Below, in pieces: positions 1 to 10,625 of a stretch of DNA of 64,000 nucleotides. The stretch comes from Polytrichum commune (Eukaryota > Streptophyta > Polytrichopsida > Polytrichales > Polytrichaceae). A program made the position numbers and the translations under genes. The stretch is from contig OX485809.1 in assembly GCA_950295325.1 (NCBI GenBank), forward strand, positions 36,089,081 through 36,153,080, written 5' to 3'. The notes under the pieces are model-generated. The model ran no database searches. It worked only from the letters and a program-made list of their open reading frames with translations, and had not been told where the DNA came from. Every line of letters begins with the position of its first letter. Position 1 is the first letter of the stretch.

Positions 1-1031
1 TCTTCCCTCACTCATCCTCTCTTTCCTTTGTGCTCCAAGGCACCCCACGAGTTATAAGTGTGGGTGTGGGAAGCCATATTGGAGCACATGTGTGTGCTTA
101 GTTTTTAGTTTGAGAGCCAAGGCTTGTTAGCCTTGAAGAGGGCTTGACCTCTTGGTAGAATTAGTGTTGACGTGAAGGATTTTAAAGTTAATTCATGATT
201 CCAATTTGTGGTACTTAAAGTTCATGTTTTGAATACACGTGGTTGCAAGTTCCATGTTTAAGAGTTGAGCACTTGATGTTGTGATGAGTGCAAAAATATA
301 CTTGTGTGGATTAGTTAGTCTTAGTGAAGTTAGGAAATTCTCTCTCCCCCTCTCCTCTAGGATTTTAGGATTTTAGGATTAGAGAAGAATTGTGTGATTA
401 GAAAGGGGTTGTTAGTAGAATTAGGGAAATTAGGTAGGAAGATTAGTTAAGGGCTTGAATAATTAGTGAGGTAGTTGGGGATTACAACTACAAAGTTGTG
501 GGTTCATGAAGGAGCTGGGTTTGTTTAGTTAGAAAGTAAAGAGCTGGGTTTATGAAGGAGCTGGGTTTGTTTAGTTAGAAGCTAAGAAGCTGGGTTTATG
601 AAGGAGCTGGGTTTATGAAGGAGCTAGGTTTATGTAATTAGAAAGTAAAGAGATGGGTTCATGAAGGAGCTTAGTAGATAGCCTACCTAATTAGCTCATA
701 GACAAGTAGTTAGTTACATTATGCTAGTTAGTGTTATGTGTGGCTTTCACAAGTAAATGTATTTGAGATTGACTATAGAGAATAGTGTTTTTTTAACACT
801 TGCATCCTCTCTTTAAAAATAAACCACGTGCACAACTTAATGGAGAATGTGGAGCACTCTCGCGATGGCAAGACAAAGGAAGCAAAGACCAAAGTTAAAT
901 CCAAGACCACTTGAAGGGTGAACCTTGCACTATGGACTCATCCAAGTCCAAATCCAATACCGCGGAGGAATGTGAGCCCAAACCCACTACTCGGACTACG
1001 GACGCTTAAGGGTGGGGGGTTTGGCCTCACA
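1..1031 (+). repeat. 5' LTR of Gypsy-A, 3' portion
   Basis: It matches 8958-9988 of the 3' LTR and ends in GGCCTCACA at 1031. The window starts just downstream of where the TATA box lies in the 3' copy (8943-8949), so this part should correspond to the transcribed R-U5 portion. It contains a cluster of imperfect GAAGGAGCTGGGTTT-type repeats at about 505-670. Confidence 0.93.
505..670 (+). repeat. Short direct repeats inside the LTR
   Basis: About six imperfect copies of GAAGGAGCTGGGTTT are separated by variable GTTTAGTTAGAA-like spacers. The identical cluster recurs at about 9462-9627. Such LTR repeats are often transcription-factor sites, but nothing here identifies a factor. Confidence 0.7.
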
Positions 1032-1940
1032 TAATTGGTGCGTCCGCCGGGAGCGAAGCGGAAGGTAGTTACAAGACTTGGAGGCGACTAGGAGACTTGG
1101 AGGCAACTAGGAAAAATTGGAGACACAAACTTGAGAGAAGGGAAGGAGCACCCGAAACTCGGTAAGTATTCTCTCTTTGGGTTACATTTGAATTCATTGT
1201 ATTTCAACTATTCCTTGGAATGAATTGCATTGTCAATTACGCAAATTCATTTTTGAGGAAGGAGCGCGGCGAAGGTACGTCCTCAACCTTTTTGGGGATT
1301 TGCTAAGAACTTAAAAGGAACCTATAACCGAGTAGCTCATTAAAACATTAGAGGGTAAATTCACCTTAGGACATTGAACTTTGACACTCACCTCGGGGTG
1401 AGTCTCAAAGTTTTGGGAGTTGTCATTTCATGCTCTAGATTAAATTAATATTTCACAAAGTTTATGGTGTTGTTACATTGAGTCACGATTGAGGGGAGTG
1501 CTAACTCACAGGGGGATGCGATTGCTCAAGGTATGTTTATTTCTTCAAAGTGAACTCATTAACTAATTAAGGAATGCCTTTTGTACTCGTGATTGTTGTT
1601 ATCCGTTGTAGAGGGTAATTTCCGAATTGTGGATGGTGTGAGAAGTTGAAGGGTGAAGCCTCGACTTTTAACATAATCTACTCGGAAGGTCACCCCCTCA
1701 CAATCGGTATTGTGGTGAGTGTTAATTTGCGGGAAGGTGCGGAGGTGATGCTCCGACTTAACCAAAAAATTAACATGAACATGCCTATCCCCTATTGGGA
1801 TTCTTTCACCTAAGTGGGCTTGCAGGTTCTTTTCCTCACCTCCTAAAAAAATTATAACCACACCAAGACAAGTGAAAATATTAAGAGGAGAATTGCTAGG
1901 ATTATGTGTGGTCAAGTGAGGGTCGATCGATTCTTATGGA
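1032..1940 (+). other. Untranslated leader of Gypsy-A
   Basis: About 900 bases between the LTR and the Gag-Pol start, with the primer-binding site at its left end. I see no coding region of its own. Leaders of this length are common in plant Gypsy elements and usually hold packaging signals; none can be pinpointed here. Confidence 0.6.
1036..1053 (+). promoter_or_regulatory. Candidate primer-binding site of Gypsy-A
   Basis: TTGGTGCGTCCGCCGGGA begins four bases after the LTR end. It resembles, imperfectly, the TGGCGCC...GCCGGGG complement of the tRNA-Asp 3' end used by many plant Gypsy elements. The position is right; the tRNA identity is tentative. Confidence 0.55.
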
Positions 1941-4900
1941 ATGCAAGGTAGGACTCGCTCACAAAAACCAAGTTTGATAGTAGGACTAGAGAAATCTACT
2001 CGAAAGAGGCGGTCCTCTAAAATCAGTGATAGATTAGAACAAGATAATGTTAGAATAGAGAGTTGTTTGAACGTCGAACCTAGGACTAGGTCAATTCTAG
2101 ACACCTTAGAACTTGGAGCTCAACTTGAAGAGGAGATCACTCCCTCCAAATTGAGTGGTGAAACTTCTTCGGAAAATTACACACTTAGAGAAGAATTCCC
2201 GGTAGAAGTTGATAGGGGATTGTTGAATAGTTCACCGGTCACCATGGCCGAGGAACGGGGGATGGATCCACCACCCATACCCCCAATTCCGCCCATACCT
2301 CCTATACCTCCAATAGACCCATTGGTTAGGCCAAGAGGCCTACCAATTGTGGTTCCACAAAATTTAGCGGCGATGGATATGCCATCTCATCTCCCTAAAT
2401 TTTATGGGACCAAGGATGAGGACCCCTCTCGGCACATGGAACGGTATATCGAACGGTTGGCTAGCTTCCTCATAACCGACCCGGGTTATTGGTTAGTGTG
2501 GTTTCCTACCACTCTAGAGGGGGAAGCCTATGAATGGTATCGGGATCATGCCGAGGGACATTTTAGGGGATGGGAACAATTACAAAGGGAGTTTCTTAAC
2601 GAATTTAGGCCGGAAGTGGGTCAAAGTACCGCATTAAGGGCATTGTCGTCATTGAAGCAAGGAAGGGAGGAAGAAATTTCGGCTTACATTAGGAGGTTTG
2701 ATTTAGTGTGCACTAGATTTGTGGGTACCATGCTCAACGACGACACGCTAAAGCAATTTTTCATTCAAGGGTTTTTTAAGTCCGGAACTATTAGGGGTGT
2801 TCTAGAAAGGAATCCCTTGACCTTGGCGGATGCCAAGCGTGCGGCTAGAGATATTGAAAACTTGGATAAAGATCACGAAAGGCTATGGAGAAGGGAGGAT
2901 GAATTGATCCCACAATTCATCCCCATACGCCCTAGGGTGGTAGCGGTAGAACCCGCTAAGTATGAGAACCAAATTCCATATGCCATTGTGGACACCGGTC
3001 CCCGACCTTTAGCGGTTAGGGAACCGGCACCTCTTTTGGCACTACCGGCCCCTAGAACGGATCCACACTTGGAGGAGGTTGAGAGAAGACTAGGTGCTAG
3101 CCAACTAGGATTCCAAGAGGCTATGATAAAACAAATGCAAAGCCTCACGGATCAAATGTCATTAATGATCCGGAGTCAACAACCGGGGCCTCCACCCCCG
3201 GTTGAGTCGGGTAGGCATTCTTCCGGATTATGGTGTGTCCAATGTGGCCAACCGGGCCACACGCGTCAATTTTGTAGAAGTGGACAAAACCGTGACCAAA
3301 GAGGAAACGGTAACCCACCTCAACAAAATCAACGAGGTCAAGCGCCACCTCACTATGGAAATGGAAGCAATAGAGGACCACAACCTAGAGGGCAAGGTGG
3401 CCAAAATTTAGAGAAGAAGGAATTTCATCCCTTTTGTGGAAGGTGGCACGCTCAAGGACAATGTTGGTCCGAAGGTCAAGAGTTTAATTGTAGCAATTGT
3501 GGAGGAAGTCATCCCTCGGATACGTGTCGCCAACCGGACAAAATAATTAATGCCCCTTATCCGGTGGCTAATCCACAACAACAAGCAAGGGATAATATGC
3601 GAGGTGCTAGGCCACAAGGAGTACCGGCCAATGAACTTAGGCCACCTAACTTATACTATGACCATAGTAATGCTAGGCAAACTTTTCATCCACCGGCGGG
3701 CTTGCAAACTACAACCGGTTACATTCCAATACAAAATAGACAAGGAGTTCCACCTAATGGTAGTAACGGGAGACAAGCGCCTCCAACGGATCCGGGACCA
3801 TCTAACTCCCAAGATGTTAGGTTCATGGATGGAGTGTTGGAGGCCACATGTGATGACATGCTTCCTCTCCCAACGAGAATTGGAGAGGAGCAAAGTCAAT
3901 GGCCTCCTCACACCAATGCTATTACATATGAGTTAGTGAAGGGTAAGGGTGTGGTTGAAGAAGCACCTGCACTAGCGGTAACTACTAGGGCTAGGAGAGG
4001 GGATGCCCCGTTGGAGGTAGGAATAGGAGAGCAAGGAAATTACTCTTCGGATGAAGAGATTAATCTCTCCGAGTTGGATAGGGTAGCTAGAAGAGCTACT
4101 AAGGATGTGGAGAGGGAAAATATAATTTTACAAGATAGGGAGAGGACTAATGCGGTACATGACTTGAATAATAGCGATGTGGGTGAATGGGAAGGACCGG
4201 GGGTTCCCGTAGACGAATTCGACGTAGTGGGTAATTCTAAGGTGGAAAGATCTACCGGGTACGACTTGTGGGCGGACCTTAGTACACTCAAGGCGGATAT
4301 TACTTTCGGCCAACTATTGGAAATTTCACCCACGGCAAGGAAAACATTAAAGGAGGGAATGCCGGTACACAAGAGGATGAGGAAGGTGAAAGCTAAAATA
4401 GCCGCTAGGATCCAATCACAAGGTGGAAGAGACGTGAAAGCTATAGAAATAGAAGTTGTTATAGTAGATAAGGTGGTTCCTAATGTGCTAGTCGACGGAG
4501 GGAGTAGTCTAAATATACTACCGGAGGATACTATGAAAAAATTGGGACTTGGACTCACGGGGCCTTCACCTTTGGTCATAAATATGGCAAATCAAAGTTC
4601 GACTACGCCTTTGGGGATGATCAAGGATTGTAGAATGACTACGGGAGGTGAGGAGTACTTGGTCACCTTCCATGTCATTAAAATGCACTCCAACAAGGAC
4701 ACCTTCCCCATTTTGCTAGGTAGGCCTTGGTTGCGGATGGCGAATGCTATGGTCAATTGGGGTGGACCTAAACCATCCATCACTTATGGTCCGGAGGGTA
4801 ATAGGGTCATAGTGTCCATTGGTTCATTAGAAGGATGGATGAAGAAGGAGATGTATTTGCCATTGGAGAAGGAAATTGATGACTTAAACGAGAATGAGAT

Positions 4901-7900
4901 TGGCAAGGCATTGGTGGGAGTCGTCCATCCCGAAGTTCAAAGGGTTGTTATAGATTCGGGCTCGGGAAGTCTAGGTCCTAATTTTTACAATTATGGGGAT
5001 AATGGGGATTATGCCCAATGGCTAAGGGAGTACCCCGAGTCCGAGGTTGATGTAATGGTTACATTTCACCAAGTAGGCTTAGGGAGTGAATTTCCTAGTG
5101 TTAGTTTAGGAGAGGGCTCATTGTTGGAGCCATGTGAGGTGCTCACCGAGGAAGAGTGGGTTAGCGGTGGGTTAACACCTTGGGTAGATGACGTGGAAGA
5201 GGGTGAGGTTAGTTTAATTCATGTAGATGGGACTCAAGAGGAGGATGTGATTATTGAGTCATCGAAATTGGAGGAGCCTTTACATTTCAAGACCACGTCT
5301 ACGGGGATAGTTGTAGGTCAAGATGTGAAAGATTATCCCAATGTGCCTTCCGATTGGTATCGGAACAAAGAGGAACAAGCACATGTGTCGGAAGCGGATT
5401 GGCGGTACGTGGATGTGAAATTAAAGAATGGAAAAACCCGACAAATGAAGATGGGCTCCAAATTGGGGGAGAAAGAGGTTAGGGAATATAGCAATTTGGT
5501 GGATGAGTTTAGTGATACTTTTGCATGGTCCTACGATGAGCTTAAGGGAATTCCTAGGGAAATGGTAGAGCACCGGATTCCTTTAATTCCGGGGGCGAGG
5601 CCAATTAGACAAAAGGAGAGGAGGATGAATCCTCAATTGCAATTGTTGGTGAAAGTGGAATTGGAAAGGTTATTGAAGGCCGGGTTTATCAAGCCGGTGG
5701 AAATCACGGATTGGGTTTCTCCTATGGTCTTAGTAAAGAAAAAAAATGGGAAATTAAGGGTTTGTGTCGACTATAGGAAATTGAATTCGTGCACACAAAA
5801 GGATCACTTCCCCTTACCTTTTATCACCTTGTTGCTTGAGGAGGTTGGAGGTCATTCGCGATATACCTTTATGGATGGGTATGCGGGTTATAATCAAATT
5901 TCCATAGCCCTCCAAGATATCCATAAAACGGCTTTTACTACACCTTGGGGTACTTTTGTGTGGGTAGTGATGCCATTTGGGTTATGTAATGCCCCGGCTA
6001 CTTTCCAACGATTAGTAATGTATATCTTCACCAACTTGTTGTTCAAATCCATGACCGTCTTTGTGGACGATTTTAGCACACAAAGTAATGTGGATGATCA
6101 CCTACATTGTGTTAGGGAGGCATTGGTTAGGTGTAGGAAGATGAGGTTAGCATTGAACCCGGATAAGACATTTTTGGGAGTGAATAAGGGAGTGTTGTTG
6201 GGTTATGTTGTTAGTGAGAAAGGTAGAGAACCCGATCCGGATAAGATTGCGGCCATAAGCGACTTGGCAACTCCAACCAATTCCAAGGGGATCTCTAAGT
6301 TGTTAGGACATGTGGGATGGTACCGGGAACTTATTCCTAATTTTTCAAAGATAGCGGTGCCCATTACCCATTTGCTCAAAAAGGATGTCAAATTCGAGTG
6401 GACGGATGCTTGTCAAAAAGCCTTTGAGGAATTGCGGGATAGGTTGAGCACCTATCCGGTGTTGATACCACCCAATTGGGGTAAACCTTTTCACGTCTAT
6501 TGTGATGCTAGTAATGTGGCAATAGGGAGTGCGCTTTGTCAAGCAACGGGAGAAAAAGAGAAGGATCAACCTATAGCTTATGCGAGTAAGCAATTGACCC
6601 CCGCCGAAAGAAACTACTCTACAACGGAGAGGGAGTGCCTAGCCATGGTGTTTTCCGTTAAAAAGTTTAGGCATTACCTCATGTGCAACCCGGTTGTATT
6701 TTTTGTTGACCACATGGTTATCAAGTATCTAATTAACAAGGCGGAGTTAAGTGGTAGGTTAGCTAGGTGGGTTTTGTTATTAGAAGAATTCGACTACACG
6801 GTGGAATATAAACCGGGTCGTATGCATTTACAAGCGGACCACTTGTCTAGGTTGTCGGAGGAGATAGGAAAAAATCCGGTAAATGATATGTTAGTAGATG
6901 ATAGCCTCTTTGTGGTCACTTCTACACCGGAGTGGTATGCGGGCATAGTGGAATTTCTAACAACCCACAAGTTGCCCAAAGAGTGGACAAAAGAAGAGAG
7001 AAGGAAGGTGAGGGTAAATAGTAGGCAATTTGTTGTAGTGGGCCATAGGTTGTTTAGAAGGGGGTCCGATGGTATTTTACGACGATGCGTGTCAAAAACG
7101 GAGGTTGAAGCGATTTTAATCGCTTGCCACGATAGCGCTTGCGGCGGTCACTTCTCGGGTCAACTCACTGGGCAAAAAATACTTAGAGCGGGCTACTTTT
7201 GGCCTACACTATTTAAGGACGCCCATGACTATGTAAGGAAATGCGACGCTTGCCAACGGTATGCCCGAAACGACCTTAGAATGGAGATGCCTTTACATGT
7301 ATCATTACCCTTAATTCCTTTCGAAAAATGGGGCATCGACTATGTGGGTGAGGTCCATCCCCAATCTTCAAAAGGAATGAAATATATTGTGGTGGCAACC
7401 GAGTACCTCACCAAGTGGGCGGAAGCCAAAGCGGTGAAGACCGACACGGCGGAACACGCGGCAACATTTATGTACGAAAACATAATTTCGCGGTTCGGGG
7501 TGCCGAAGATCCTAGTAAGCGATAGGGGTACTCACTTTTTGAATGACTTGATTCGAGAGATGACAGAGAAATTTAAAATTGATCACCGGAAGACTACTCC
7601 CTACCACCCACAAACCAATGGACAAACGGAAAGGGTTAACGGAATTTTGGTGAGTATACTACGCAAGACGGTTATAGACTCGAAGCGGGATTGGGATACG
7701 AAACTAACGGCGGCACTTTGGGCATACCGTACAACCTATAAGGTAACTACGCGTGCTACACCATTTTCCTTAGTCTATGGTCTTGAAGCGACACTACCAA
7801 TCGAATATGAAGTCGAGTCACTTAGGGTGGCCGTGAGTACGAGACTTACCGAAAGTCAATCCTTACGAAATCGACTAACCGATTTGGAAGCACTTGACGA

Positions 7901-8180
7901 AGGGAGGAGAATGGCGGCTCCACATATTGAGGCAACCCAAAGAAGGAGAAAGATTACTTTCGACAAACGACATAAGAGAAGGGCCCTAACACCGGGAATG
8001 ATGGTCATGATTCAAGACGCACGAAAGCTTGAATTTCCGGCGAAATTCAATGCGGTATGGTTAGGACCTTACCTTGTCTATGAGGTCTTTCCTAATAATT
8101 CAATTCAATTGGAAACGTTGAATGGTGAGCTCTTTCCTACCCGTACATCGGGAAGTAGATGTAAGGAGTACCGAGCTTGA
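1941..8180 (+). CDS. Gag-Pol polyprotein of Gypsy-A
   Basis: An uninterrupted 2079-residue polyprotein that would build the retrotransposon particle, copy its RNA and insert the cDNA. In order: a basic N-terminus; a PPI repeat near residues 110-125; a Gag capsid-like region around 150-330; a CCHC zinc knuckle near 431 (CVQCGQPGHTRQFC) and a variant one near 516 (CSNCGGSHPSDTC); an aspartic protease near 850 with DGGSS in place of the usual DSG or DTG; RT around 1250-1420 with active-site FVDDF; RNase H from about 1515; integrase zinc-binding HHCC near 1730; the D-D-E core with GIDYVG, VSDRGTHF and QTERVN; and a WLGPY module near 2041. The ATG at 1941 opens the frame. A second in-frame ATG at 2244 sits in ACCATGG and could be the real start. 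All catalytic motifs are present. Confidence 0.95.
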   Translation: MQGRTRSQKPSLIVGLEKSTRKRRSSKISDRLEQDNVRIESCLNVEPRTRSILDTLELGAQLEEEITPSKLSGETSSENYTLREEFPVEVDRGLLNSSPVTMAEERGMDPPPIPPIPPIPPIPPIDPLVRPRGLPIVVPQNLAAMDMPSHLPKFYGTKDEDPSRHMERYIERLASFLITDPGYWLVWFPTTLEGEAYEWYRDHAEGHFRGWEQLQREFLNEFRPEVGQSTALRALSSLKQGREEEISAYIRRFDLVCTRFVGTMLNDDTLKQFFIQGFFKSGTIRGVLERNPLTLADAKRAARDIENLDKDHERLWRREDELIPQFIPIRPRVVAVEPAKYENQIPYAIVDTGPRPLAVREPAPLLALPAPRTDPHLEEVERRLGASQLGFQEAMIKQMQSLTDQMSLMIRSQQPGPPPPVESGRHSSGLWCVQCGQPGHTRQFCRSGQNRDQRGNGNPPQQNQRGQAPPHYGNGSNRGPQPRGQGGQNLEKKEFHPFCGRWHAQGQCWSEGQEFNCSNCGGSHPSDTCRQPDKIINAPYPVANPQQQARDNMRGARPQGVPANELRPPNLYYDHSNARQTFHPPAGLQTTTGYIPIQNRQGVPPNGSNGRQAPPTDPGPSNSQDVRFMDGVLEATCDDMLPLPTRIGEEQSQWPPHTNAITYELVKGKGVVEEAPALAVTTRARRGDAPLEVGIGEQGNYSSDEEINLSELDRVARRATKDVERENIILQDRERTNAVHDLNNSDVGEWEGPGVPVDEFDVVGNSKVERSTGYDLWADLSTLKADITFGQLLEISPTARKTLKEGMPVHKRMRKVKAKIAARIQSQGGRDVKAIEIEVVIVDKVVPNVLVDGGSSLNILPEDTMKKLGLGLTGPSPLVINMANQSSTTPLGMIKDCRMTTGGEEYLVTFHVIKMHSNKDTFPILLGRPWLRMANAMVNWGGPKPSITYGPEGNRVIVSIGSLEGWMKKEMYLPLEKEIDDLNENEIGKALVGVVHPEVQRVVIDSGSGSLGPNFYNYGDNGDYAQWLREYPESEVDVMVTFHQVGLGSEFPSVSLGEGSLLEPCEVLTEEEWVSGGLTPWVDDVEEGEVSLIHVDGTQEEDVIIESSKLEEPLHFKTTSTGIVVGQDVKDYPNVPSDWYRNKEEQAHVSEADWRYVDVKLKNGKTRQMKMGSKLGEKEVREYSNLVDEFSDTFAWSYDELKGIPREMVEHRIPLIPGARPIRQKERRMNPQLQLLVKVELERLLKAGFIKPVEITDWVSPMVLVKKKNGKLRVCVDYRKLNSCTQKDHFPLPFITLLLEEVGGHSRYTFMDGYAGYNQISIALQDIHKTAFTTPWGTFVWVVMPFGLCNAPATFQRLVMYIFTNLLFKSMTVFVDDFSTQSNVDDHLHCVREALVRCRKMRLALNPDKTFLGVNKGVLLGYVVSEKGREPDPDKIAAISDLATPTNSKGISKLLGHVGWYRELIPNFSKIAVPITHLLKKDVKFEWTDACQKAFEELRDRLSTYPVLIPPNWGKPFHVYCDASNVAIGSALCQATGEKEKDQPIAYASKQLTPAERNYSTTERECLAMVFSVKKFRHYLMCNPVVFFVDHMVIKYLINKAELSGRLARWVLLLEEFDYTVEYKPGRMHLQADHLSRLSEEIGKNPVNDMLVDDSLFVVTSTPEWYAGIVEFLTTHKLPKEWTKEERRKVRVNSRQFVVVGHRLFRRGSDGILRRCVSKTEVEAILIACHDSACGGHFSGQLTGQKILRAGYFWPTLFKDAHDYVRKCDACQRYARNDLRMEMPLHVSLPLIPFEKWGIDYVGEVHPQSSKGMKYIVVATEYLTKWAEAKAVKTDTAEHAATFMYENIISRFGVPKILVSDRGTHFLNDLIREMTEKFKIDHRKTTPYHPQTNGQTERVNGILVSILRKTVIDSKRDWDTKLTAALWAYRTTYKVTTRATPFSLVYGLEATLPIEYEVESLRVAVSTRLTESQSLRNRLTDLEALDEGRRMAAPHIEATQRRRKITFDKRHKRRALTPGMMVMIQDARKLEFPAKFNAVWLGPYLVYEVFPNNSIQLETLNGELFPTRTSGSRCKEYRA

Positions 8181-8241
8181 CTAGGCAACTTACCCTTGGA
8201 GCAAGAGATGTTTGGATTCATCCCCCGATGGTCGCCAATTA
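8181..8241 (+). other. Short 3' segment between Gag-Pol stop and 3' LTR
   Basis: Sixty-one bases where the polypurine tract should lie. No clear purine run touches the TGTGAG start; the sequence there is GATGGTCGCCAATTA. The nearest purine-rich stretch is GGAGCAAGAGATG, about 30 bases upstream. Confidence 0.5.
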
Positions 8242-8942
8242 TGTGAGCCCAAAAGGGTGCCCACATTTAGTCTTAGACCCTTGAAACGTTAGTTGATGCA
8301 CTTTGAAGTAGCATGTTACTTCACAAAAATATAAAAAGAGTGAAATGTTAGTCTTAGAAGTACCATGTTGTAAGAGGCTAGGATGTGAGTTGTTATTGTG
8401 TTTTTACCTTCGGAAGGATTTGAGTGAATGAGGATAGGTAAGGAGAACTTGGATTGAGTAGTTAGTGAGTAGGCTAGTACAAATGGATGGAGACAACCAA
8501 AGTGACTCAAGAGGCAAGTGCATTCGAATTGGGATGAATGGAGGATCACATGGAGCGCACAAGTGGACCACCTCATCATGGCCACTTAATGGGGAAGGCC
8601 CAAGGAAGAATGCAAGGTGGAGGATAAGCAAATTCTCAAAGCACCAATCAAATCACGAGTTAAGCATCGTGGTTTGAATTAAGTGGTGAGCGACGATTTG
8701 GGAAAGTAAGGGGAGAAAGTTATGGCGGCGGAAAGCGAAGGAGGCTAAGTTTGGGTTGAAGCATCCCAAGTTTGGTAAAGTGTGGTAGGTAGAAAGCCAA
8801 GGCTAGTTAAATGTTCGAATTAGGATCCTTGTTGATCATTTGAGGGAGGAAGGCTTAGAAGATAGGATTGGCGCCTACTAAGTAGGAGGAAATCTCAAGG
8901 GCTTATCGTGAGCCTTGAGGGTGCTCACCCCCTCAAGCTTAC

Positions 8943-8949
8943 TATATAA
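8943..8949 (+). promoter_or_regulatory. TATA box of the Gypsy-A LTR promoter
   Basis: TATATAA sits about 700 bases into the LTR, where U3 should meet R. Transcription would be expected to start about 30 bases downstream. Confidence 0.6.
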
Positions 8950-9774
8950 TCCCTCATTCTTCCCTCACTCATCCTCTCTTTCCTTTGTGCTCCAAGGCAC
9001 CCCACGAGTTATAAGTGTGGGTGTGGGAAGCCATATTGGAGCACATGTGTGTGCTTAGTTTTTAGTTTGAGAGCCAAGGCTTGTTAGCCTTGAAGAGGGC
9101 TTGACCTCTTGGTAGAATTAGTGTTGACGTGAAGGATTTTAAAGTTAATTCATGATTCCAATTTGTGGTACTTAAAGTTCATGTTTTGAATACACGTGGT
9201 TGCAAGTTCCATGTTTAAGAGTTGAGCACTTGATGTTGTGATGAGTGCAAAAATATACTTGTGTGGATTAGTTAGTCTTAGTGAAGTTAGGAAATTCTCT
9301 CTCCCCCTCTCCTCTAGGATTTTAGGATTTTAGGATTAGAGAAGAATTGTGTGATTAGAAAGGGGTTGTTAGTAGAATTAGGGAAATTAGGTAGGAAGAT
9401 TAGTTAAGGGCTTGAATAATTAGTGAGGTAGTTGGGGATTACAACTACAAAGTTGTGGGTTCATGAAGGAGCTGGGTTTGTTTAGTTAGAAAGTAAAGAG
9501 CTGGGTTTATGAAGGAGCTGGGTTTGTTTAGTTAGAAGCTAAGAAGCTGGGTTTATGAAGGAGCTGGGTTTATGAAGGAGCTAGGTTTATGTAATTAGAA
9601 AGTAAAGAGATGGGTTCATGAAGGAGCTTAGTAGATAGCCTACCTAATTAGCTCATAGACAAGTAGTTAGTTACATTATGCTAGTTAGTGTTATGTGTGG
9701 CTTTCACAAGTAAATGTATTTGAGATTGACTATAGAGAATAGTGTTTTTTTAACACTTGCATCCTCTCTTTAAA

Positions 9775-9780
9775 AATAAA
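9775..9780 (+). terminator. Candidate polyadenylation signal in the LTR
   Basis: AATAAA (in TAAAAATAAACC) lies downstream of the predicted start site, as required for R-region polyadenylation. The same hexamer is at 818-823 in the 5' copy. It is one short motif in AT-rich DNA. Confidence 0.35.
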
Positions 9781-9988
9781 CCACGTGCACAACTTAATGG
9801 AGAATGTGGAGCACTCTCGCGATGGCAAGACAAAGGAAGCAAAGACCAAAGTTAAATCCAAGACCACTTGAAGGGTGAACCTTGCACTATGGACTCATCC
9901 AAGTCCAAATCCAATACCGCGGAGGAATGTGAGCCCAAACCCACTACTCGGACTACGGACGCTTAAGGGTGGGGGGTTTGGCCTCACA

Positions 9989-10297
9989 CAAGGTAAAGAA
10001 TGTTGGCCTTGACATGTGCCTAACTTCGAGGAGTTGGGTTGCAAGGTTAGTCCCTTTTTTATTGGTTAGAACTATTCATTTTCAACTCTGGTAAAAAAAA
10101 ATGGAGGTTTTGGCTCAAAACCTTTGTTTTTTTTTTAAAAAATCGGAGTTAAAGACAAACAATTTTAACCAATAAAACCTCCATTTTTTTTTCTAGAGTT
10201 GAAAACGGATAGTTTTAACCAACAAAAGAGGGACTGGCCTCGAAACCCAGTTCCTCGAAGTCAGGCACATGTCGAGGCCAACTTTCTTTCACCTTGG
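9989..10297. repeat. Fold-back repeat abutting Gypsy-A
   Basis: Two arms of about 145 bases (about 9989-10135 and 10150-10297) are imperfect reverse complements. Matching blocks include GACATGTGCCTAACTTCGAGG, TTTTCAACTCT and AAAATGGAGGTTTT. Gypsy-A ends exactly at the outer edge of the left arm, so it probably inserted in the fold-back and the rest of that arm lies left of the window. I cannot assign a superfamily. Confidence 0.7.
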
Positions 10298-10389
10298 CCT
10301 ACCAAACTTCATTCCAAAACTGGCGTTTTCGAACATGTGTGGCCTCCCTCGAGCCATAAACATGTAGCTAGTAGGTCTTTACAAGACCC

Positions 10390-10625
10390 CTAGATCAATG
10401 ATCGGGAATAACCACCAGTTCGTTACAAATGAACCCGGTTGAGTTTGAAAAATAACCGGTTGAAGCTCAAAACCTCAGGAAAATTACCAATCCTTTTCGA
10501 GGAATCTATAGAATATACCCCATATTAACATAGAAAAACCGAAGGATGTCATCAACATGTAACCGGTTGGACTTGCAAACACTTGGAATCTCAACCCATT
10601 AGTATGCCCAAAAACCTCCCCGATC
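10390..10625. repeat. Dispersed repeat, copy 1 (copy 2 at 61840-62050)
   Basis: This stretch aligns by eye to 61840-62050 in the same orientation through ordered blocks: GAATATACC, AGAAAAACC, ACATGTAACC, TTGGACTTG and TATGCCCAAAA. It is an old, diverged family with no coding content visible. Confidence 0.6.

Larger units (their letters stand above)
1..9988 (+). mobile_element. Gypsy-A: Ty3/Gypsy LTR retrotransposon, cut by the window edge
   Basis: An LTR element with order LTR, primer-binding site, Gag-protease-RT-RNase H-integrase, LTR. The integrase lies after RNase H, which is the Ty3/Gypsy order. Positions 1-1031 repeat at 8958-9988 at a constant offset, and I found no difference between the copies by eye. 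The LTR termini are TGTGAG and CTCACA. The first 716 bases of the 5' LTR and the left target flank lie outside the window, so the target-site duplication cannot be checked. There is no chromodomain after integrase, so this is not a typical chromovirus. The intact reading frame and identical LTRs imply a recent insertion that may still be competent. Confidence 0.95.
8242..9988 (+). repeat. 3' LTR of Gypsy-A, complete, 1747 bp
   Basis: It starts TGTGAGCCC and ends GGCCTCACA, giving TGTGAG/CTCACA terminal inverted repeats. Its last 1031 bases match positions 1-1031. A TATATAA box lies at 8943-8949 and an AATAAA at 9775-9780. Confidence 0.9.
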
